Shown in pieces: positions 1 through 10,549 of a stretch of 64,000 nucleotides of DNA (its first letter is position 1; each line of letters starts with the position of its first letter). The stretch is from contig JACPEA010000001.1 of assembly GCA_016183765.1 (NCBI GenBank), positions 239,160 to 303,159 on the forward strand, written 5' to 3'. The notes beneath the pieces are model-generated. The model had not been told where the DNA came from, ran no database searches, and worked only from the letters and a program-made list of their open reading frames with translations. The translations under genes and the position numbers were made by a program. Origin of the DNA: Bacteroidota bacterium. Lineage in GTDB: Bacteria; Bacteroidota; Bacteroidia; Chitinophagales; Chitinophagaceae.

Positions 1-2
1 AA

Positions 3-209
3 TCCAAAGAGCGTAACCTGATCATGCATGGCGCAGATGAGATAGACCTGGTACACAGTGGCCTGGAAGAGACCATGATCGGCGCCACCCGCGAGATCAT
101 GGATATCTGGAAAAGCAACCCTGGTATTCCGGATATGCGTACCGCGGCATATGTATGTGCCATCAATAAAGTAGGTACTACTTATGCTGAACTGGGTATT
201 TTCCCATAA
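3..209 (+). CDS. Glu/Leu/Phe/Val dehydrogenase, C-terminal fragment (gene starts before window)
   Basis: Frame open from window start; C-terminus ...SNPGIPDMRTAAYVCAINKVGTTYAELGIFP resembles glutamate dehydrogenase C-termini. Confidence 0.75.
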   Translation, partial: SKERNLIMHGADEIDLVHSGLEETMIGATREIMDIWKSNPGIPDMRTAAYVCAINKVGTTYAELGIFP

Positions 210-277
210 GAACAGATGAATATCGATCAGGGAACAGAAGAATGATGAATTTTCCTTCTGATGGGTTCTGATCACTG

Positions 278-309
278 AAAAAGCCGTTGCAGTTGCAGCG
301 GCTTTTTTA
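278..309. terminator. Bidirectional rho-independent terminator
   Basis: aaaaagccgttgca-gt-tgcagcggctttttt hairpin flanked by A-run and T-run between convergent genes. Confidence 0.75.
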
Positions 310-354
310 TATAGGGAAATGGAGTTGCTCTCCCGGAAACTGCGGGCCGTCTGT

Positions 355-789
355 TTATAGGTATTCGGGAAAATTCGTGAGGGATTCCGCTTTTCCCTGG
401 TTCAAAGAAAAGCCGGCTATATCGGTTCCGTTGGTGATAATGATATAATCAGCCCGGATACTGATATTGTAGTTGAGCACCTGTTTGAGTACGGCTTCGC
501 TTAAGGGTACATTCATTTCCTTGCACTCGATGATCATCCAGGGTGCCGCATTGCGGTATACCAGGATGTCGAAACGTTTTTTGAGTTCTCCCAGCATGAT
601 CTCTTTCTCTACGGCAATGAGCGAGGCGGGATATTGAAGGGTCTTAACCAGGTACTGCAGCATATTCTGCCGCACCCATTCTTCTGGCGTCAGGCGCACC
701 CACTGTTTCCGGAATTCGTCGAATATCCACTCCTTATCAGCTTCCTGTTTAAAGCGGAATTCGTGTTTCGGGTACCTGATAGACAGCAT
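355..789 (-). CDS. Type I restriction enzyme R protein N-terminal (HSDR_N_2-like) domain protein
   Basis: Internal start MLSIRYPKHEF; nuclease-like ...EKEIMLGELKKRFDILVYRNAAPWMIIECKEMNVPLSEAVLKQVLNYN. Confidence 0.7.
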   Translation of the reverse strand: MLSIRYPKHEFRFKQEADKEWIFDEFRKQWVRLTPEEWVRQNMLQYLVKTLQYPASLIAVEKEIMLGELKKRFDILVYRNAAPWMIIECKEMNVPLSEAVLKQVLNYNISIRADYIIITNGTDIAGFSLNQGKAESLTNFPEYL

Positions 790-877
790 GCGGTTTGTTT
801 GAAGCGACGGAATTCTGTATTTTAGCCAATTATCTTGTTCAAAGATACCATTTGGGTATCTGTTAAAAGTAGGGATT

Positions 878-1648
878 ATGAAAACAAAAGAAGAGATCGT
901 CAATAACTGGCTGCCCAGGTATACGGGTGAGCAATTGGAGAATTTTGGGAAGTATGTGTTGCTCACCAATTTCAGCAATTATGTGACCATGTTTGCGGAA
1001 TGGAACCAGGTGGAAGTGGTAGGCGTTGGCAGACCCATGCAATGTGCCACGGCCAACGGTATTACCATCATCAACTTCGGGATGGGTAGCCCGGGTGCAG
1101 CAACCGTGATGGATCTGCTCACCGCCATACAACCGGAAGCGGTCCTGTTCCTGGGTAAGTGTGGGGGATTAAAGAAGCGTAACAAGATCGGTGATTTGAT
1201 ATTGCCCATTGCTGCCATCAGGGGAGAGGGTACTTCTAACGACTATTTCCCGCCGGAAGTTCCGGCCATGCCCGCATTTGCCTTGCAGAAAGCGATCTCC
1301 ACCACGATACGTGATTACCAGGTAGATTACTGGACAGGTACCGTATACACCACCAACCGAAGGGTATGGGAGCATGATGATGAATTCAAGGACTACCTTA
1401 CCAATTTAAGGGCTTATGCCATTGATATGGAAACGGCGACGATCTTTACGGTAGGCTTCTATAATAAGATCCCCACCGGGGCACTGTTATTGGTGAGCGA
1501 CCAGCCCATGGTGCCAGAAGGTGTAAAAACGGAAGCCAGCGACCAGAAAGTTACTTCGCAGTTTGTAGAGAACCATTTGAAGATCGGTATCGATTCATTG
1601 AAGCAGCTGATCAACAACGGGTTGACTGTAAGGCACCTGCGGTTCTAA
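878..1648 (+). CDS. amn: AMP nucleosidase
   Basis: Phosphorylase superfamily motifs (NFGMGSPGAATVMDLL, FLGKCGGL, AIDMETATIFTVG) typical of Bacteroidota AMP nucleosidase. Confidence 0.85.
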   Translation: MKTKEEIVNNWLPRYTGEQLENFGKYVLLTNFSNYVTMFAEWNQVEVVGVGRPMQCATANGITIINFGMGSPGAATVMDLLTAIQPEAVLFLGKCGGLKKRNKIGDLILPIAAIRGEGTSNDYFPPEVPAMPAFALQKAISTTIRDYQVDYWTGTVYTTNRRVWEHDDEFKDYLTNLRAYAIDMETATIFTVGFYNKIPTGALLLVSDQPMVPEGVKTEASDQKVTSQFVENHLKIGIDSLKQLINNGLTVRHLRF

Positions 1649-2304
1649 TCTCTCCAGAGAAAAGGGAAAAGTATTACGGCCAGGGCAATGACCATCAGGT
1701 CGAGCCCGGCCAGCAATCCCACCATTTGCCACCAGCCACCCTGGATTACAGAGGCAAAAGCGGTGGAAGATATCTTCATCAACAAAAGTAATTGGGGAAT
1801 GATGATGGGAAAACCCATGATCGCCATCAATGCAGCCTGTTGCTGTGCTTTGGCGGCAATGGCTGCCAGGAAAGTGAATACCAGGCTCAGGCTTACACCA
1901 CCCAGGCAGGTGATGAACACAAATATGAGCCCGTTCTCAAGTGGGTTGCCCAGTAATACCGTAAATACGCCGAGGCTCAGCAGGCTCATCACGATCATCA
2001 GCAAGGCGTTGAACAGGAGTTTTGACAGTACAAAATCCCTGGCGCCTGCTATGGAGTAGAAATACAGCATACGGCCCCGGTTTTCCTGCAGAAAACTTTT
2101 GGCCACGGCATTGATGCACACAAACAGCTGGATCACCCAGAATAATCCGTTCCATACTTTCTCTTCGGGCTGGTCCATCGACAGGTACACCACAAAAATG
2201 GTGGAAGCCAGGTACAGCAGGATGCCATACAGGGTATATTGCTGCCGGGCTTCCAGCAGCAAATCCTTCTGCATCAATGCCAATATGCGTTGGTTAGCTC
2301 TCAT
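1645..2304 (-). CDS. ccmB: Heme exporter protein CcmB
   Basis: Six-TM ABC-2-like protein beginning [31 protein letters not shown]; internal start chosen over the longer ORF. Confidence 0.75.
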   Translation of the reverse strand: MRANQRILALMQKDLLLEARQQYTLYGILLYLASTIFVVYLSMDQPEEKVWNGLFWVIQLFVCINAVAKSFLQENRGRMLYFYSIAGARDFVLSKLLFNALLMIVMSLLSLGVFTVLLGNPLENGLIFVFITCLGGVSLSLVFTFLAAIAAKAQQQAALMAIMGFPIIIPQLLLLMKISSTAFASVIQGGWWQMVGLLAGLDLMVIALAVILFPFLWRD

Positions 2305-2860
2305 GGGCACATTTACGGCATCTGGGTTCGTAGGTTTCTTTTTCGCCGAGTAATACCTGGCCCTCCTGGGCAGTTTTTCGGTAAGAAACATTGGCAATAT
2401 TGCCACATTGCATGCAGATGGCGTGCAGTTTGGTGATATAATCGGCTATGGACAGAAGATAGGGCATCTGGCCAAAAGGTTTGCCCAGGTAATCCATATC
2501 GAGACCGGCTACAATTACGCGTACGCCCCTGAGTGCCAGGGTCTCACATACGTTGCAGATCTCATCATCAAAGAATTGTGCTTCATCAATGCCCACTACA
2601 TCCACGCCTTCGGCCAGCAGCAGGATGGTCTGGGAATTATCGATGGGGGTAGATAATATGGCATTGGCGTCGTGACTTACCACATTGGTCTCATCGTAAC
2701 GCACATCAATGGCAGGCTTGAAGATCTCTACTTTCAGGTTGGCGATCTTGGCCCTTTTCAGCCTGCGGATCAGTTCTTCGGTCTTGCCGCTGAACATACT
2801 ACCGCAGATTACTTCGATCCATCCTCTTCTCTCGCCTGATAAATTCGGTTCAATAAACAT
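2294..2860 (-). CDS. tdk: Thymidine kinase
   Basis: P-loop [28 protein letters not shown], Cys zinc-site motifs. Confidence 0.93.
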   Translation of the reverse strand: MFIEPNLSGERRGWIEVICGSMFSGKTEELIRRLKRAKIANLKVEIFKPAIDVRYDETNVVSHDANAILSTPIDNSQTILLLAEGVDVVGIDEAQFFDDEICNVCETLALRGVRVIVAGLDMDYLGKPFGQMPYLLSIADYITKLHAICMQCGNIANVSYRKTAQEGQVLLGEKETYEPRCRKCAHES

Positions 2861-2939
2861 CCGTAAAATAAATTAAACAGGAAAACGTTGTAACTTTAGA
2901 CATCCCAAGTTCTGGTAACCCCCAAATGTATTACATCCG

Positions 2940-3599
2940 ATGGAAAGAGTGGGCACGTTGATCAACAAACTGAAGGAACAATTTGAGCAGCAGGCAGATG
3001 CCGACAAACTGGCGGTAACGGCACAAATGCTCCTGGCCGAGTTACAGACCAACCAGTCTGCCTTATCGGTGAAAAGTAAGATATCGGTCGTGCTACCTTC
3101 GGTAGCTACCCATGTACACACTACAGTGCCTGAGCCGTCCCCGGCAAAAGAAGCACCTGTTTCCAACTGGTTGTTCGAAACGCCCACAGAAATTCCAACA
3201 CTGGCGCACCAGGTACAGTCTGTTCATGCCGAGGCCCCGGCGGAACGGGTACCCAAAAAAGAGTTGTTTGAATTCAATACCTTACTGTCTACCCCGAAAG
3301 AGAGCCTGAATGAAAAGCTGAAAGAGGAAAGGGTGGAAGTAGCCGCAGTTTTGCAGGGAGCACCGATACGTGATCTGAAAAAAGCCATCGGTATCAATGA
3401 CCGTTTCCTGTTTGTGAACGAATTGTTCAGGGGTGATGAGAATATGTATGAACGCAGCCTGAAAACCATCAACGGTTTCAGCATTTACCCCGAAGCACAA
3501 TACTGGATACAGCGCGAATTAAAAGTAAAACTGAGCTGGTCCGATAACAGCGATGCAGTGAAGATATTCGATCAGCTGGTCAAGAGACGGTTTTCCTGA
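2940..3599 (+). CDS. Conserved hypothetical protein
   Basis: 219-aa ORF; C-terminal IGINDRFLFVNELFRGDENMYERSLKTINGF resembles a domain found in Bacteroidota hypotheticals. Confidence 0.7.
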   Translation: MERVGTLINKLKEQFEQQADADKLAVTAQMLLAELQTNQSALSVKSKISVVLPSVATHVHTTVPEPSPAKEAPVSNWLFETPTEIPTLAHQVQSVHAEAPAERVPKKELFEFNTLLSTPKESLNEKLKEERVEVAAVLQGAPIRDLKKAIGINDRFLFVNELFRGDENMYERSLKTINGFSIYPEAQYWIQRELKVKLSWSDNSDAVKIFDQLVKRRFS

Positions 3600-4843
3600 A
3601 TATAGCCCAATACTTTTTCTGTAGCGCCCGCTTTTGACTGTACATAATCGCCGGCTGCTGATGCCGCTTTGTGGTACAGGTCTTTTTGTTGTAATAACTG
3701 CTGCAACTGTTCTTCCAGCTCCAGCGCATCTTCAATGACAAAAGCGCCTCCGCAGTCAATCATTTCTTCCGCTTCCGCATATTTATCGTAAACCGGTCCG
3801 AAGATCACGGGGATCCGGTACACCGCAGCTTCCAGGATATTGTGTATGCCATCGTCTCCAAAACCACCGCCGATATACCCGATCGTTGCATAATGGTATA
3901 AACGGCTCAGCATGCCCATATTATCAATGATCAGCACATTGATCCTGTCAGGGATAAATGTTCCATTTTCTACTGCATGCCTGTATGCGGAATATAATAT
4001 TGAATTTTTATAAAGCCGGAGGCATTCTTCCAGTCTTTCCGCTTCAATGGCATGTGGTGCAATGATCCAGCGTGTTTCGGGATGGGTATTGGCAAAATGG
4101 TCCAGTTCTTCGTCGTCTTCTGTCCAGGTACTGCCCGCCACAATAGTAGGGTGTCCCTCGCAGAACTGCCCGATCAGTGGGATGGGCTCAAACCTGTTCC
4201 TGATGGTGATGACCCGATCAAAACGGGTGTCACCGCTGATCACCACTTTCTCTTTCAGACCGATCGAGCTCAGCAGACTGGCCGAAGCCGCGTTCTGCAC
4301 CAGCAGGCAGGTAAATGCAGCCAGCATTTTTCGGTGCAGGTAGCCATACCATTTAAAGAAAGGCTGTTCCTCACGAAAGATCCCTGATACCAGCAGCAGC
4401 GGTATTTCCCTGTCGCGGATCTCTTTCAGGTAATAATACCAGAATTCATATTTGATAAAGACCACCAGTGAAGGTTGAACGATATCCAGGAAACGACCGG
4501 CGTTCCTGGGCGAATCCATCGGCAGGTAAAAAATATGGTCGGCCCCCTGGTAGTTCTTCCGGACCTCGTAACCAGAAGGTGAAAAAAAACTGAGCAGGAT
4601 CTTATGACCGGGGTAGGATGTTTTCATCCCCTCCAGTACGGGCAGTCCCTGTTCGAACTCGCCCAGTGAAGAACAATGGATCCAGATCACCGGGTGGGGG
4701 TTCTTATAGAATGCGGAACTCAGTCTTTCGAACAGCTTTTTCCTGCCTGACACCCATAACCGGGCTTTGGCATTACCGACGCTAATGATACGGGCGATGA
4801 GGGGATACAGCCATACAAATAAACGGTAGATCAGCATCAACAA
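3572..4843 (-). CDS. waaA: 3-deoxy-D-manno-octulosonic acid transferase
   Basis: Glycosyltransferase N domain (HCSSLGEFEQGLPVLEGM) and GGGFGDDGIHNILEAAVYRIPVIFGP motif. Confidence 0.9.
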   Translation of the reverse strand: MLMLIYRLFVWLYPLIARIISVGNAKARLWVSGRKKLFERLSSAFYKNPHPVIWIHCSSLGEFEQGLPVLEGMKTSYPGHKILLSFFSPSGYEVRKNYQGADHIFYLPMDSPRNAGRFLDIVQPSLVVFIKYEFWYYYLKEIRDREIPLLLVSGIFREEQPFFKWYGYLHRKMLAAFTCLLVQNAASASLLSSIGLKEKVVISGDTRFDRVITIRNRFEPIPLIGQFCEGHPTIVAGSTWTEDDEELDHFANTHPETRWIIAPHAIEAERLEECLRLYKNSILYSAYRHAVENGTFIPDRINVLIIDNMGMLSRLYHYATIGYIGGGFGDDGIHNILEAAVYRIPVIFGPVYDKYAEAEEMIDCGGAFVIEDALELEEQLQQLLQQKDLYHKAASAAGDYVQSKAGATEKVLGYIQENRLLTS

Positions 4844-4960
4844 AGGTTATACTGCAAAGAAACAAATAAAACGGCTTGTATTACCGGTTGCTTTTATCGG
4901 AGGTTTCGGCGGTATATAACCCTTTTGCAGTAATTTTGCCGCTCCTAAATTCAGATAACT

Positions 4961-6091
4961 ATGCGGCCGATACAAATGGTGGACACAAAGACCCAGTACC
5001 TGAAAATAAAGCCCGAAGTGGATGCGGCTATCCAGGCAGTGCTGGATAGTGCGATATACATCGGAGGCAAGCCGGTGCAGGATTTTGCAACGGCCCTGGC
5101 AGGGTATGTAGGTGTCAAACATGCCATCCCCTGCGCCAACGGCACCGATGCCCTGCAGATAGCCATGATGGCGCTTGCCCTGCAACCGGGCGATGAAGTG
5201 ATCACTCCTTCGTTCACCTATATCGCTACTACGGAAGTGGTGGCGCTGCTGAAACTCAAACCTGTTTTTGTGGAAGTGGATCCCCTTACTTTTTGCATGG
5301 ATCCTGCTGCATTGCGCAAAGCCATCACACCCAGGACCAAAGCCATCGTGCCGGTTCACCTGTATGGACATGCAGCCCCCATGGAAGAGATCATGGCGAT
5401 CGCCAAAGAACATAACCTGTATGTGATAGAAGACAATGCGCAGGCCATTGGTTGTGATTACCGGTTTGCAGATGGGAAAGTTGCCAAAACGGGAAGTATC
5501 GGAACGATCGGGGCCACATCCTTTTATCCCAGTAAGAACCTGGGTGCTTTTGGCGATGGCGGTGCCATTTTCACCAATGATGATACACTGGCACATCAAC
5601 TGAAAATGATTGCCAATCATGGACAGGAAAAAAGGTATTACCATGAACTGGTGGGCTGTAACTCCCGTCTGGATGCCATACAGGCGGCCATATTGGGTAT
5701 CAAACTGACCCGGCTGGACGAATATAACCAGGCAAGAAAACAGGTAGCCGCTTTTTATAACCAGGCATTTGCCGGTAATGAAAAGATCACTACGCCGTTT
5801 GTAGCTTCCTATAGCGATCATGTGTACCATCAATATACACTCGTGCTGAATGATGTAGACAGGGATGGCTTAAGCACCTATCTTGCTGAACAGAAGATAC
5901 CTTCCATGATCTACTACCCCGTTCCCGGGCACAGGCAGAAAATGTTCGGGTCGCTAGCACTGGCGCCACAGAACATGGAAACCACCGATTGGTTAACAGA
6001 ACGGGTGATCTCTTTGCCGGTTCATACGGAAATGGATGAAGAACAACTGGCCTATATAACTGGTCATGTATTGAAATACGTAAATCAGTAA
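4961..6091 (+). CDS. DegT/DnrJ/EryC1/StrS family sugar aminotransferase
   Basis: PLP-lysine context SFYPSKNLGAFGDGGAIFTND; IPCANGTDALQIAMMAL. Confidence 0.9.
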   Translation: MRPIQMVDTKTQYLKIKPEVDAAIQAVLDSAIYIGGKPVQDFATALAGYVGVKHAIPCANGTDALQIAMMALALQPGDEVITPSFTYIATTEVVALLKLKPVFVEVDPLTFCMDPAALRKAITPRTKAIVPVHLYGHAAPMEEIMAIAKEHNLYVIEDNAQAIGCDYRFADGKVAKTGSIGTIGATSFYPSKNLGAFGDGGAIFTNDDTLAHQLKMIANHGQEKRYYHELVGCNSRLDAIQAAILGIKLTRLDEYNQARKQVAAFYNQAFAGNEKITTPFVASYSDHVYHQYTLVLNDVDRDGLSTYLAEQKIPSMIYYPVPGHRQKMFGSLALAPQNMETTDWLTERVISLPVHTEMDEEQLAYITGHVLKYVNQ

Positions 6092-6093
6092 AC

Positions 6094-7404
6094 ATGAAGA
6101 TTGCAGTGGTAGGAACAGGGTATGTTGGACTGGTTACAGGAACCTGTTTTGCAGAAACAGGTAACAAGGTAACCTGCATCGATATAGACCAGCAGAAAGT
6201 AGAAAAATTGGGCAGGGGAGAGATCACGATCTATGAGCCCGGACTTGAAAAAATATTTCTGCGCAACCTGAAGGAGAGCAGGTTGAAATTCACCACCAAC
6301 CTGGCAGAGGGTGTTCAGGATGCAGAGATCGTATTTCTTGCGCTTCCCACGCCACCCGGCGAAGGTGGTGCCGCAGACCTGCGTTATGTGCTGGGCGTTG
6401 CTACCGAACTGGGGAAACTGCTCACCGATTACAAAGTGATCGTGGACAAGAGCACGGTGCCGGTAGGTACTGCAGAAAAAGTACAGGCAGCTATTGCCGC
6501 AAATTATAAAGGCGAGTTTGATGTGGTCAGTAATCCCGAATTCCTGCGCGAAGGAGTTGCTGTGGATGATTTCATGAAACCCGACAGGGTAGTAGTGGGC
6601 ACTGTTTCAGAAAAGGCCAGGAAAGTGATGAGTGATCTGTATGCTCCTTTTGTACGCCAGGGTAACCCGGTCATCTTTATGGATGAAAAATCTGCTGAAC
6701 TCACCAAATATGCCGCCAATTCCTTCCTGGCTACCAAGATCTCTTTCATGAACGAGATCGCTCAATTGTGTGAGAGGCTGGGGGCAGATGTGGATATGGT
6801 ACGAAGGGGCATCGGCAGCGATGACCGTATTGGCAAACGTTTCCTGTTCCCTGGTATCGGGTACGGGGGAAGTTGTTTTCCCAAAGATGTGCAGGCACTG
6901 ATCACTTCAGCAGAAGAAGCGACATATGATTTTAAAATACTGAAAGCAGTAGAACGTGTTAACGACCTGCAGAAACTGCACCTGATGCCGCGGATCAATG
7001 CCTATTTTAAAGGTGACCTGAAAGGGAAACATTTTGCGTTGTGGGGACTTTCTTTCAAACCCAACACAGATGATATCCGCGAAGCGCCGGCATTGTATTT
7101 GATCGATGCCCTGCTTGCCGAAGGCGCAACCCTGTCGGTATTTGATCCGGAAGCCATGAATAATGTAAAAGCTTTGTTAGGAGATAAGGTCATCTACGCT
7201 GATGGGCAATATGCTGCTTTGAAAGAAGCTGATGCATTGATCATTGCCACGGAATGGAGCGAGTTCCGCACGCCCGATTTTGATATGATCAACCAGTCAC
7301 TGAAGAACAAAGTGATCTTTGACGGACGTAACCTGTTTGATGTAAAATATATTTCTGAACTTGGTTATCATTACGAAAGTATTGGTCGCCCCAGTGCCAA
7401 ATAA
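6094..7404 (+). CDS. ugd: UDP-glucose 6-dehydrogenase
   Basis: [26 protein letters not shown]; active site [14 protein letters not shown]. Confidence 0.93.
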   Translation: MKIAVVGTGYVGLVTGTCFAETGNKVTCIDIDQQKVEKLGRGEITIYEPGLEKIFLRNLKESRLKFTTNLAEGVQDAEIVFLALPTPPGEGGAADLRYVLGVATELGKLLTDYKVIVDKSTVPVGTAEKVQAAIAANYKGEFDVVSNPEFLREGVAVDDFMKPDRVVVGTVSEKARKVMSDLYAPFVRQGNPVIFMDEKSAELTKYAANSFLATKISFMNEIAQLCERLGADVDMVRRGIGSDDRIGKRFLFPGIGYGGSCFPKDVQALITSAEEATYDFKILKAVERVNDLQKLHLMPRINAYFKGDLKGKHFALWGLSFKPNTDDIREAPALYLIDALLAEGATLSVFDPEAMNNVKALLGDKVIYADGQYAALKEADALIIATEWSEFRTPDFDMINQSLKNKVIFDGRNLFDVKYISELGYHYESIGRPSAK

Positions 7405-7405
7405 T

Positions 7406-8392
7406 ATGTCACAGAAACGAATACTGATCACCGGTGCTGCTGGTTTCCTGGGCTCGCATCTTTGCGACCGTTTTATCAAAGAAGGTTATCATGTCATCGG
7501 GATGGATAACCTGATCACCGGCGATATCCGGAATATCGAACACCTGTTTCCGCTGGATAATTTTGAGTTTTATCACCATGATGTGACCAAGTTCATCCAT
7601 GTGTCCGGTGAACTGGATTATATCCTGCATTTTGCATCACCCGCCAGTCCGATCGATTACCTGAAAATACCCATCCAGACATTGAAAGTGGGGGCATTGG
7701 GTACGCATAACTGCCTGGGACTGGCCAAAGAAAAAAAAGCACGTATCCTGGTAGCTTCCACCAGTGAAGTATATGGCGATCCGCTGGTACATCCGCAAAC
7801 GGAAGAGTACTGGGGTAATGTGAATCCGGTAGGCCCCCGCGGCGTGTATGATGAAGCCAAACGTTTCATGGAATCCATCACCCGGGCTTATTATACGTTT
7901 CATGGTGTGGAGACAAGGATCATACGCATCTTCAATACCTATGGCCCCAGGATGCGGCTGAACGACGGTCGCGCCTTACCGGCCTTCATAGGACAGGCTT
8001 TGCGTGGAGAAGACCTGACCGTATTCGGGGATGGCAGCCAGACCCGTTCTTTCTGTTATGTGGACGACCTGGTAGAAGGCATCTATCGTTTATTGATGAG
8101 CGATTACAGCATGCCGGTGAACGTGGGTAACCCCAATGAAATATCATTGAAGGATTTTGCAGAGGAAGTGTTGAAGCTGACGGGTTCTTCTGTAAAAATT
8201 GTTTACAAACCTTTGCCGGCAGATGATCCGAAACAACGCAGGCCGGATATCACAAAAGCAAAAGAGATACTGGGATGGGAGCCCCTGGTTGACCGGGCCG
8301 AGGGACTGAAGCGTACTTATGAATATTTTAAGTCGCTCCCTGAGGAAGAGTGGTCAAAGCAACCGAAAGAATTTATTTCTCTGAAAAAATAA
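7406..8392 (+). CDS. UDP-glucuronate decarboxylase (SDR family)
   Basis: [51 protein letters not shown]; start at internal ATG 7406. Confidence 0.88.
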   Translation: MSQKRILITGAAGFLGSHLCDRFIKEGYHVIGMDNLITGDIRNIEHLFPLDNFEFYHHDVTKFIHVSGELDYILHFASPASPIDYLKIPIQTLKVGALGTHNCLGLAKEKKARILVASTSEVYGDPLVHPQTEEYWGNVNPVGPRGVYDEAKRFMESITRAYYTFHGVETRIIRIFNTYGPRMRLNDGRALPAFIGQALRGEDLTVFGDGSQTRSFCYVDDLVEGIYRLLMSDYSMPVNVGNPNEISLKDFAEEVLKLTGSSVKIVYKPLPADDPKQRRPDITKAKEILGWEPLVDRAEGLKRTYEYFKSLPEEEWSKQPKEFISLKK

Positions 8393-8401
8393 ATAGCTGT
8401 T

Positions 8402-9271
8402 ATGGCAAAACCACTGGTTGTTGTTACGGGAAAAAACGGGCAATTGGGATGGGAAATGCAGCAACTGGTCAGCCAGCAGCCGATGGAATACGATTTCCTG
8501 TTCACCGGCAGAGAAGAACTGGACCTGAGCGACCCGGACCTGATACACACATTCTTCCAAAAACATCATCCTGCCTATTTCATCAATTGCGCAGCGTATA
8601 CGGCCGTGGATAAGGCAGAGACCGAGCAGGCTTTTGCCTATTCCGTGAATGCCGCTTCCGTAGGACTGCTGGCTGCAGAATGTGCCAGGAAAGATTGTGT
8701 TTTCATTACCCTCTCCACGGACTACGTATTTGATGGAAAAGGCACAGAACCTTATTCTACGGACCATCCTACAGATCCCGTGAATTATTACGGGTACACC
8801 AAATTAACAGGTGAGCATCTGGCATTGGCCAATAATTCCAAAACCATCATTATCCGCACTTCCTGGGTGTATAGTGTGCATGGCAACAATTTTGTAAAAA
8901 CGATGCTCCGCCTAATGAAAGACAGGAGCGAATTGAAAATAGTGAGTGACCAGGTGGGGTCACCTACCTATGCTGCAGACCTGGCATCGGCGTTATTACA
9001 GGTGATTGGAGAACTGGCCAAAGGCAACCGGCATTATGGTGTGTACCATTACAGCAATGAGGGCGTGATCTCCTGGTTCGATTTCGCCACTGCCATTCAG
9101 CAGATCGCGGACCTGCATTGTCAGTTGCTGCCGATTCCTACAACAGCGTATCCGACACCGGCCAAACGGCCTGCCTATTCTGCCATGGATACGCAAAAGA
9201 TTGTCAGGGACTTTGGCGTATCCCTTCGAAGCTGGAAAGATAGCCTTGCTGTATGTATCAGCAAATTATAA
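8402..9271 (+). CDS. rfbD: dTDP-4-dehydrorhamnose reductase
   Basis: VTGKNGQLGWEMQ; STDYVFDGKGTEPY; YGYTKLTGE; RTSWVYSVHGNNFVKTMLRL. Confidence 0.9.
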   Translation: MAKPLVVVTGKNGQLGWEMQQLVSQQPMEYDFLFTGREELDLSDPDLIHTFFQKHHPAYFINCAAYTAVDKAETEQAFAYSVNAASVGLLAAECARKDCVFITLSTDYVFDGKGTEPYSTDHPTDPVNYYGYTKLTGEHLALANNSKTIIIRTSWVYSVHGNNFVKTMLRLMKDRSELKIVSDQVGSPTYAADLASALLQVIGELAKGNRHYGVYHYSNEGVISWFDFATAIQQIADLHCQLLPIPTTAYPTPAKRPAYSAMDTQKIVRDFGVSLRSWKDSLAVCISKL

Positions 9272-9274
9272 ATA

Positions 9275-9946
9275 TTACGGGTTGATCAGTTGTAACAGGT
9301 CCTGCATCTTAATTCCTTCATAGTCTTTGATCACCCAATCTGCGTTGCCAAGTTCTTCCGGTGTATGTGTGGTGGTGATCGCTACCACTTTCATACCGGC
9401 GCCACCGGCAGAAGCGACACCTACTGTGGCATCTTCAAAAGCGATACATTTTTCAGCAGGCAGGCCCAGTTCCTTTGCGGCGAGCTGGTACATTTCAGGA
9501 TGTGGTTTTCCATGCGTAATGTCGCTACCCTTGATCACTCTTTTGAAATAGTGTTGGATGGGTATATGTGCAAAGAGAAAATCTATATTGTCCTGTATAC
9601 CGGAAGTGGCGATCACCATCGGAATATTCTGCTGGTGTAGCAACGCCAGGAATGGCAGTAACCCGGGTATGGGTTTGATATGTGCCGCATAGATCTCCCG
9701 GTACAGGCTTTCTTTCTCATTGGTATATTTTTCGATCTCTTCCGCGGACATGTCCGGCTGCTGAAATACGTATTTCACACAATCCGTCATGGTCCGGCCG
9801 TTGAAGTGGGTTTTATATTCTTCAAGGCTCAGTTCCCGGTTTCTCTTCCGATAAAATTCCTGCCAGGTGATGAAGTGGAACTGGTTGTTATCTATGAGTG
9901 TCCCGTCAAGGTCGAAGGCAACGGCAAATGGAGGCATGGGAGTCAT
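9275..9946 (-). CDS. HAD-family hydrolase, beta-phosphoglucomutase-like
   Basis: FDLDGTLIDNNQFH; KGSDITHGKPHPEMYQLAAKELG; FEDATVGVASAGGAGMKV. Confidence 0.85.
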   Translation of the reverse strand: MTPMPPFAVAFDLDGTLIDNNQFHFITWQEFYRKRNRELSLEEYKTHFNGRTMTDCVKYVFQQPDMSAEEIEKYTNEKESLYREIYAAHIKPIPGLLPFLALLHQQNIPMVIATSGIQDNIDFLFAHIPIQHYFKRVIKGSDITHGKPHPEMYQLAAKELGLPAEKCIAFEDATVGVASAGGAGMKVVAITTTHTPEELGNADWVIKDYEGIKMQDLLQLINP

Positions 9947-9991
9947 TTAAAAATCAAAATTTTAAAGTCAAAATTAAAAAAGGGCAATGGG

Positions 9992-10534
9992 TCAGGATTG
10001 TTTGGATTGAGCGGCTTTGATGGAATCGAGGTACTGGGCACTGTTTCCTTTGGGGATGCTGAGTGAGGTCCACTGGCCGTTCCGGATCATTTTCCCGAGA
10101 TAAACGATCTGACCCACATGATAAGGGTAGTGGGCCAGTTGCCGGAGTATGGCATCATATACCAATAAGGGTTCCGTTCTTATGGTAATGGTTTTTGTCA
10201 GGTCTTCGGGTTGCAGTTTTTCCAAACTGTTAAAAAGGCATTTCCAGCCTTCTTCCCAGAACGAAAGCAGATCCTGTTTACTGCAGGATACTACTTCAAA
10301 TTCAGCATCACGCCTGCGCCATTCCTTTTCACCGTCTTCGGTCAACAGGTTGGTCCAGCGGCTCAGCATGTTACCGTACAGGTGTTGAATGATCACGGCA
10401 ATACTGTTGCTTTCACCGGAGGGTTGAAGGAACATATCAGCTTCTGTTAACTGGTCGAATGTTTTATCTCCCAATTCCTTGTAATACCTGAACCGCCTGA
10501 TGGCGTCTTTCAGAAATCCTGCTTCTAATGACAT
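9992..10534 (-). CDS. DinB superfamily / DUF1572-like protein
   Basis: AVIIQHLYGNMLSRWTNLLTEDGEKEWRRRDAEFE; LRQLAHYPYHVGQIVYLGKMIRNGQWTSLSIPKGNS. Confidence 0.8.
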   Translation of the reverse strand: MSLEAGFLKDAIRRFRYYKELGDKTFDQLTEADMFLQPSGESNSIAVIIQHLYGNMLSRWTNLLTEDGEKEWRRRDAEFEVVSCSKQDLLSFWEEGWKCLFNSLEKLQPEDLTKTITIRTEPLLVYDAILRQLAHYPYHVGQIVYLGKMIRNGQWTSLSIPKGNSAQYLDSIKAAQSKQS

Positions 10535-10549
10535 GTTGGGTTTGTTTTA

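Noticed and set aside
355-789. Restriction-modification or defence system
   Set aside because: Only a small HsdR-N-like domain protein; no methylase, specificity subunit or helicase nearby. This domain is common as a stand-alone protein in Bacteroidota.
4847-5833. 328-aa minus ORF
   Set aside because: Antisense to the DegT aminotransferase; His/Phe-rich composition typical of shadow translation.
4961-9271. Complete O-antigen/capsule cluster
   Set aside because: Only four sugar-nucleotide genes; no glycosyltransferases, flippase or polymerase in the window.
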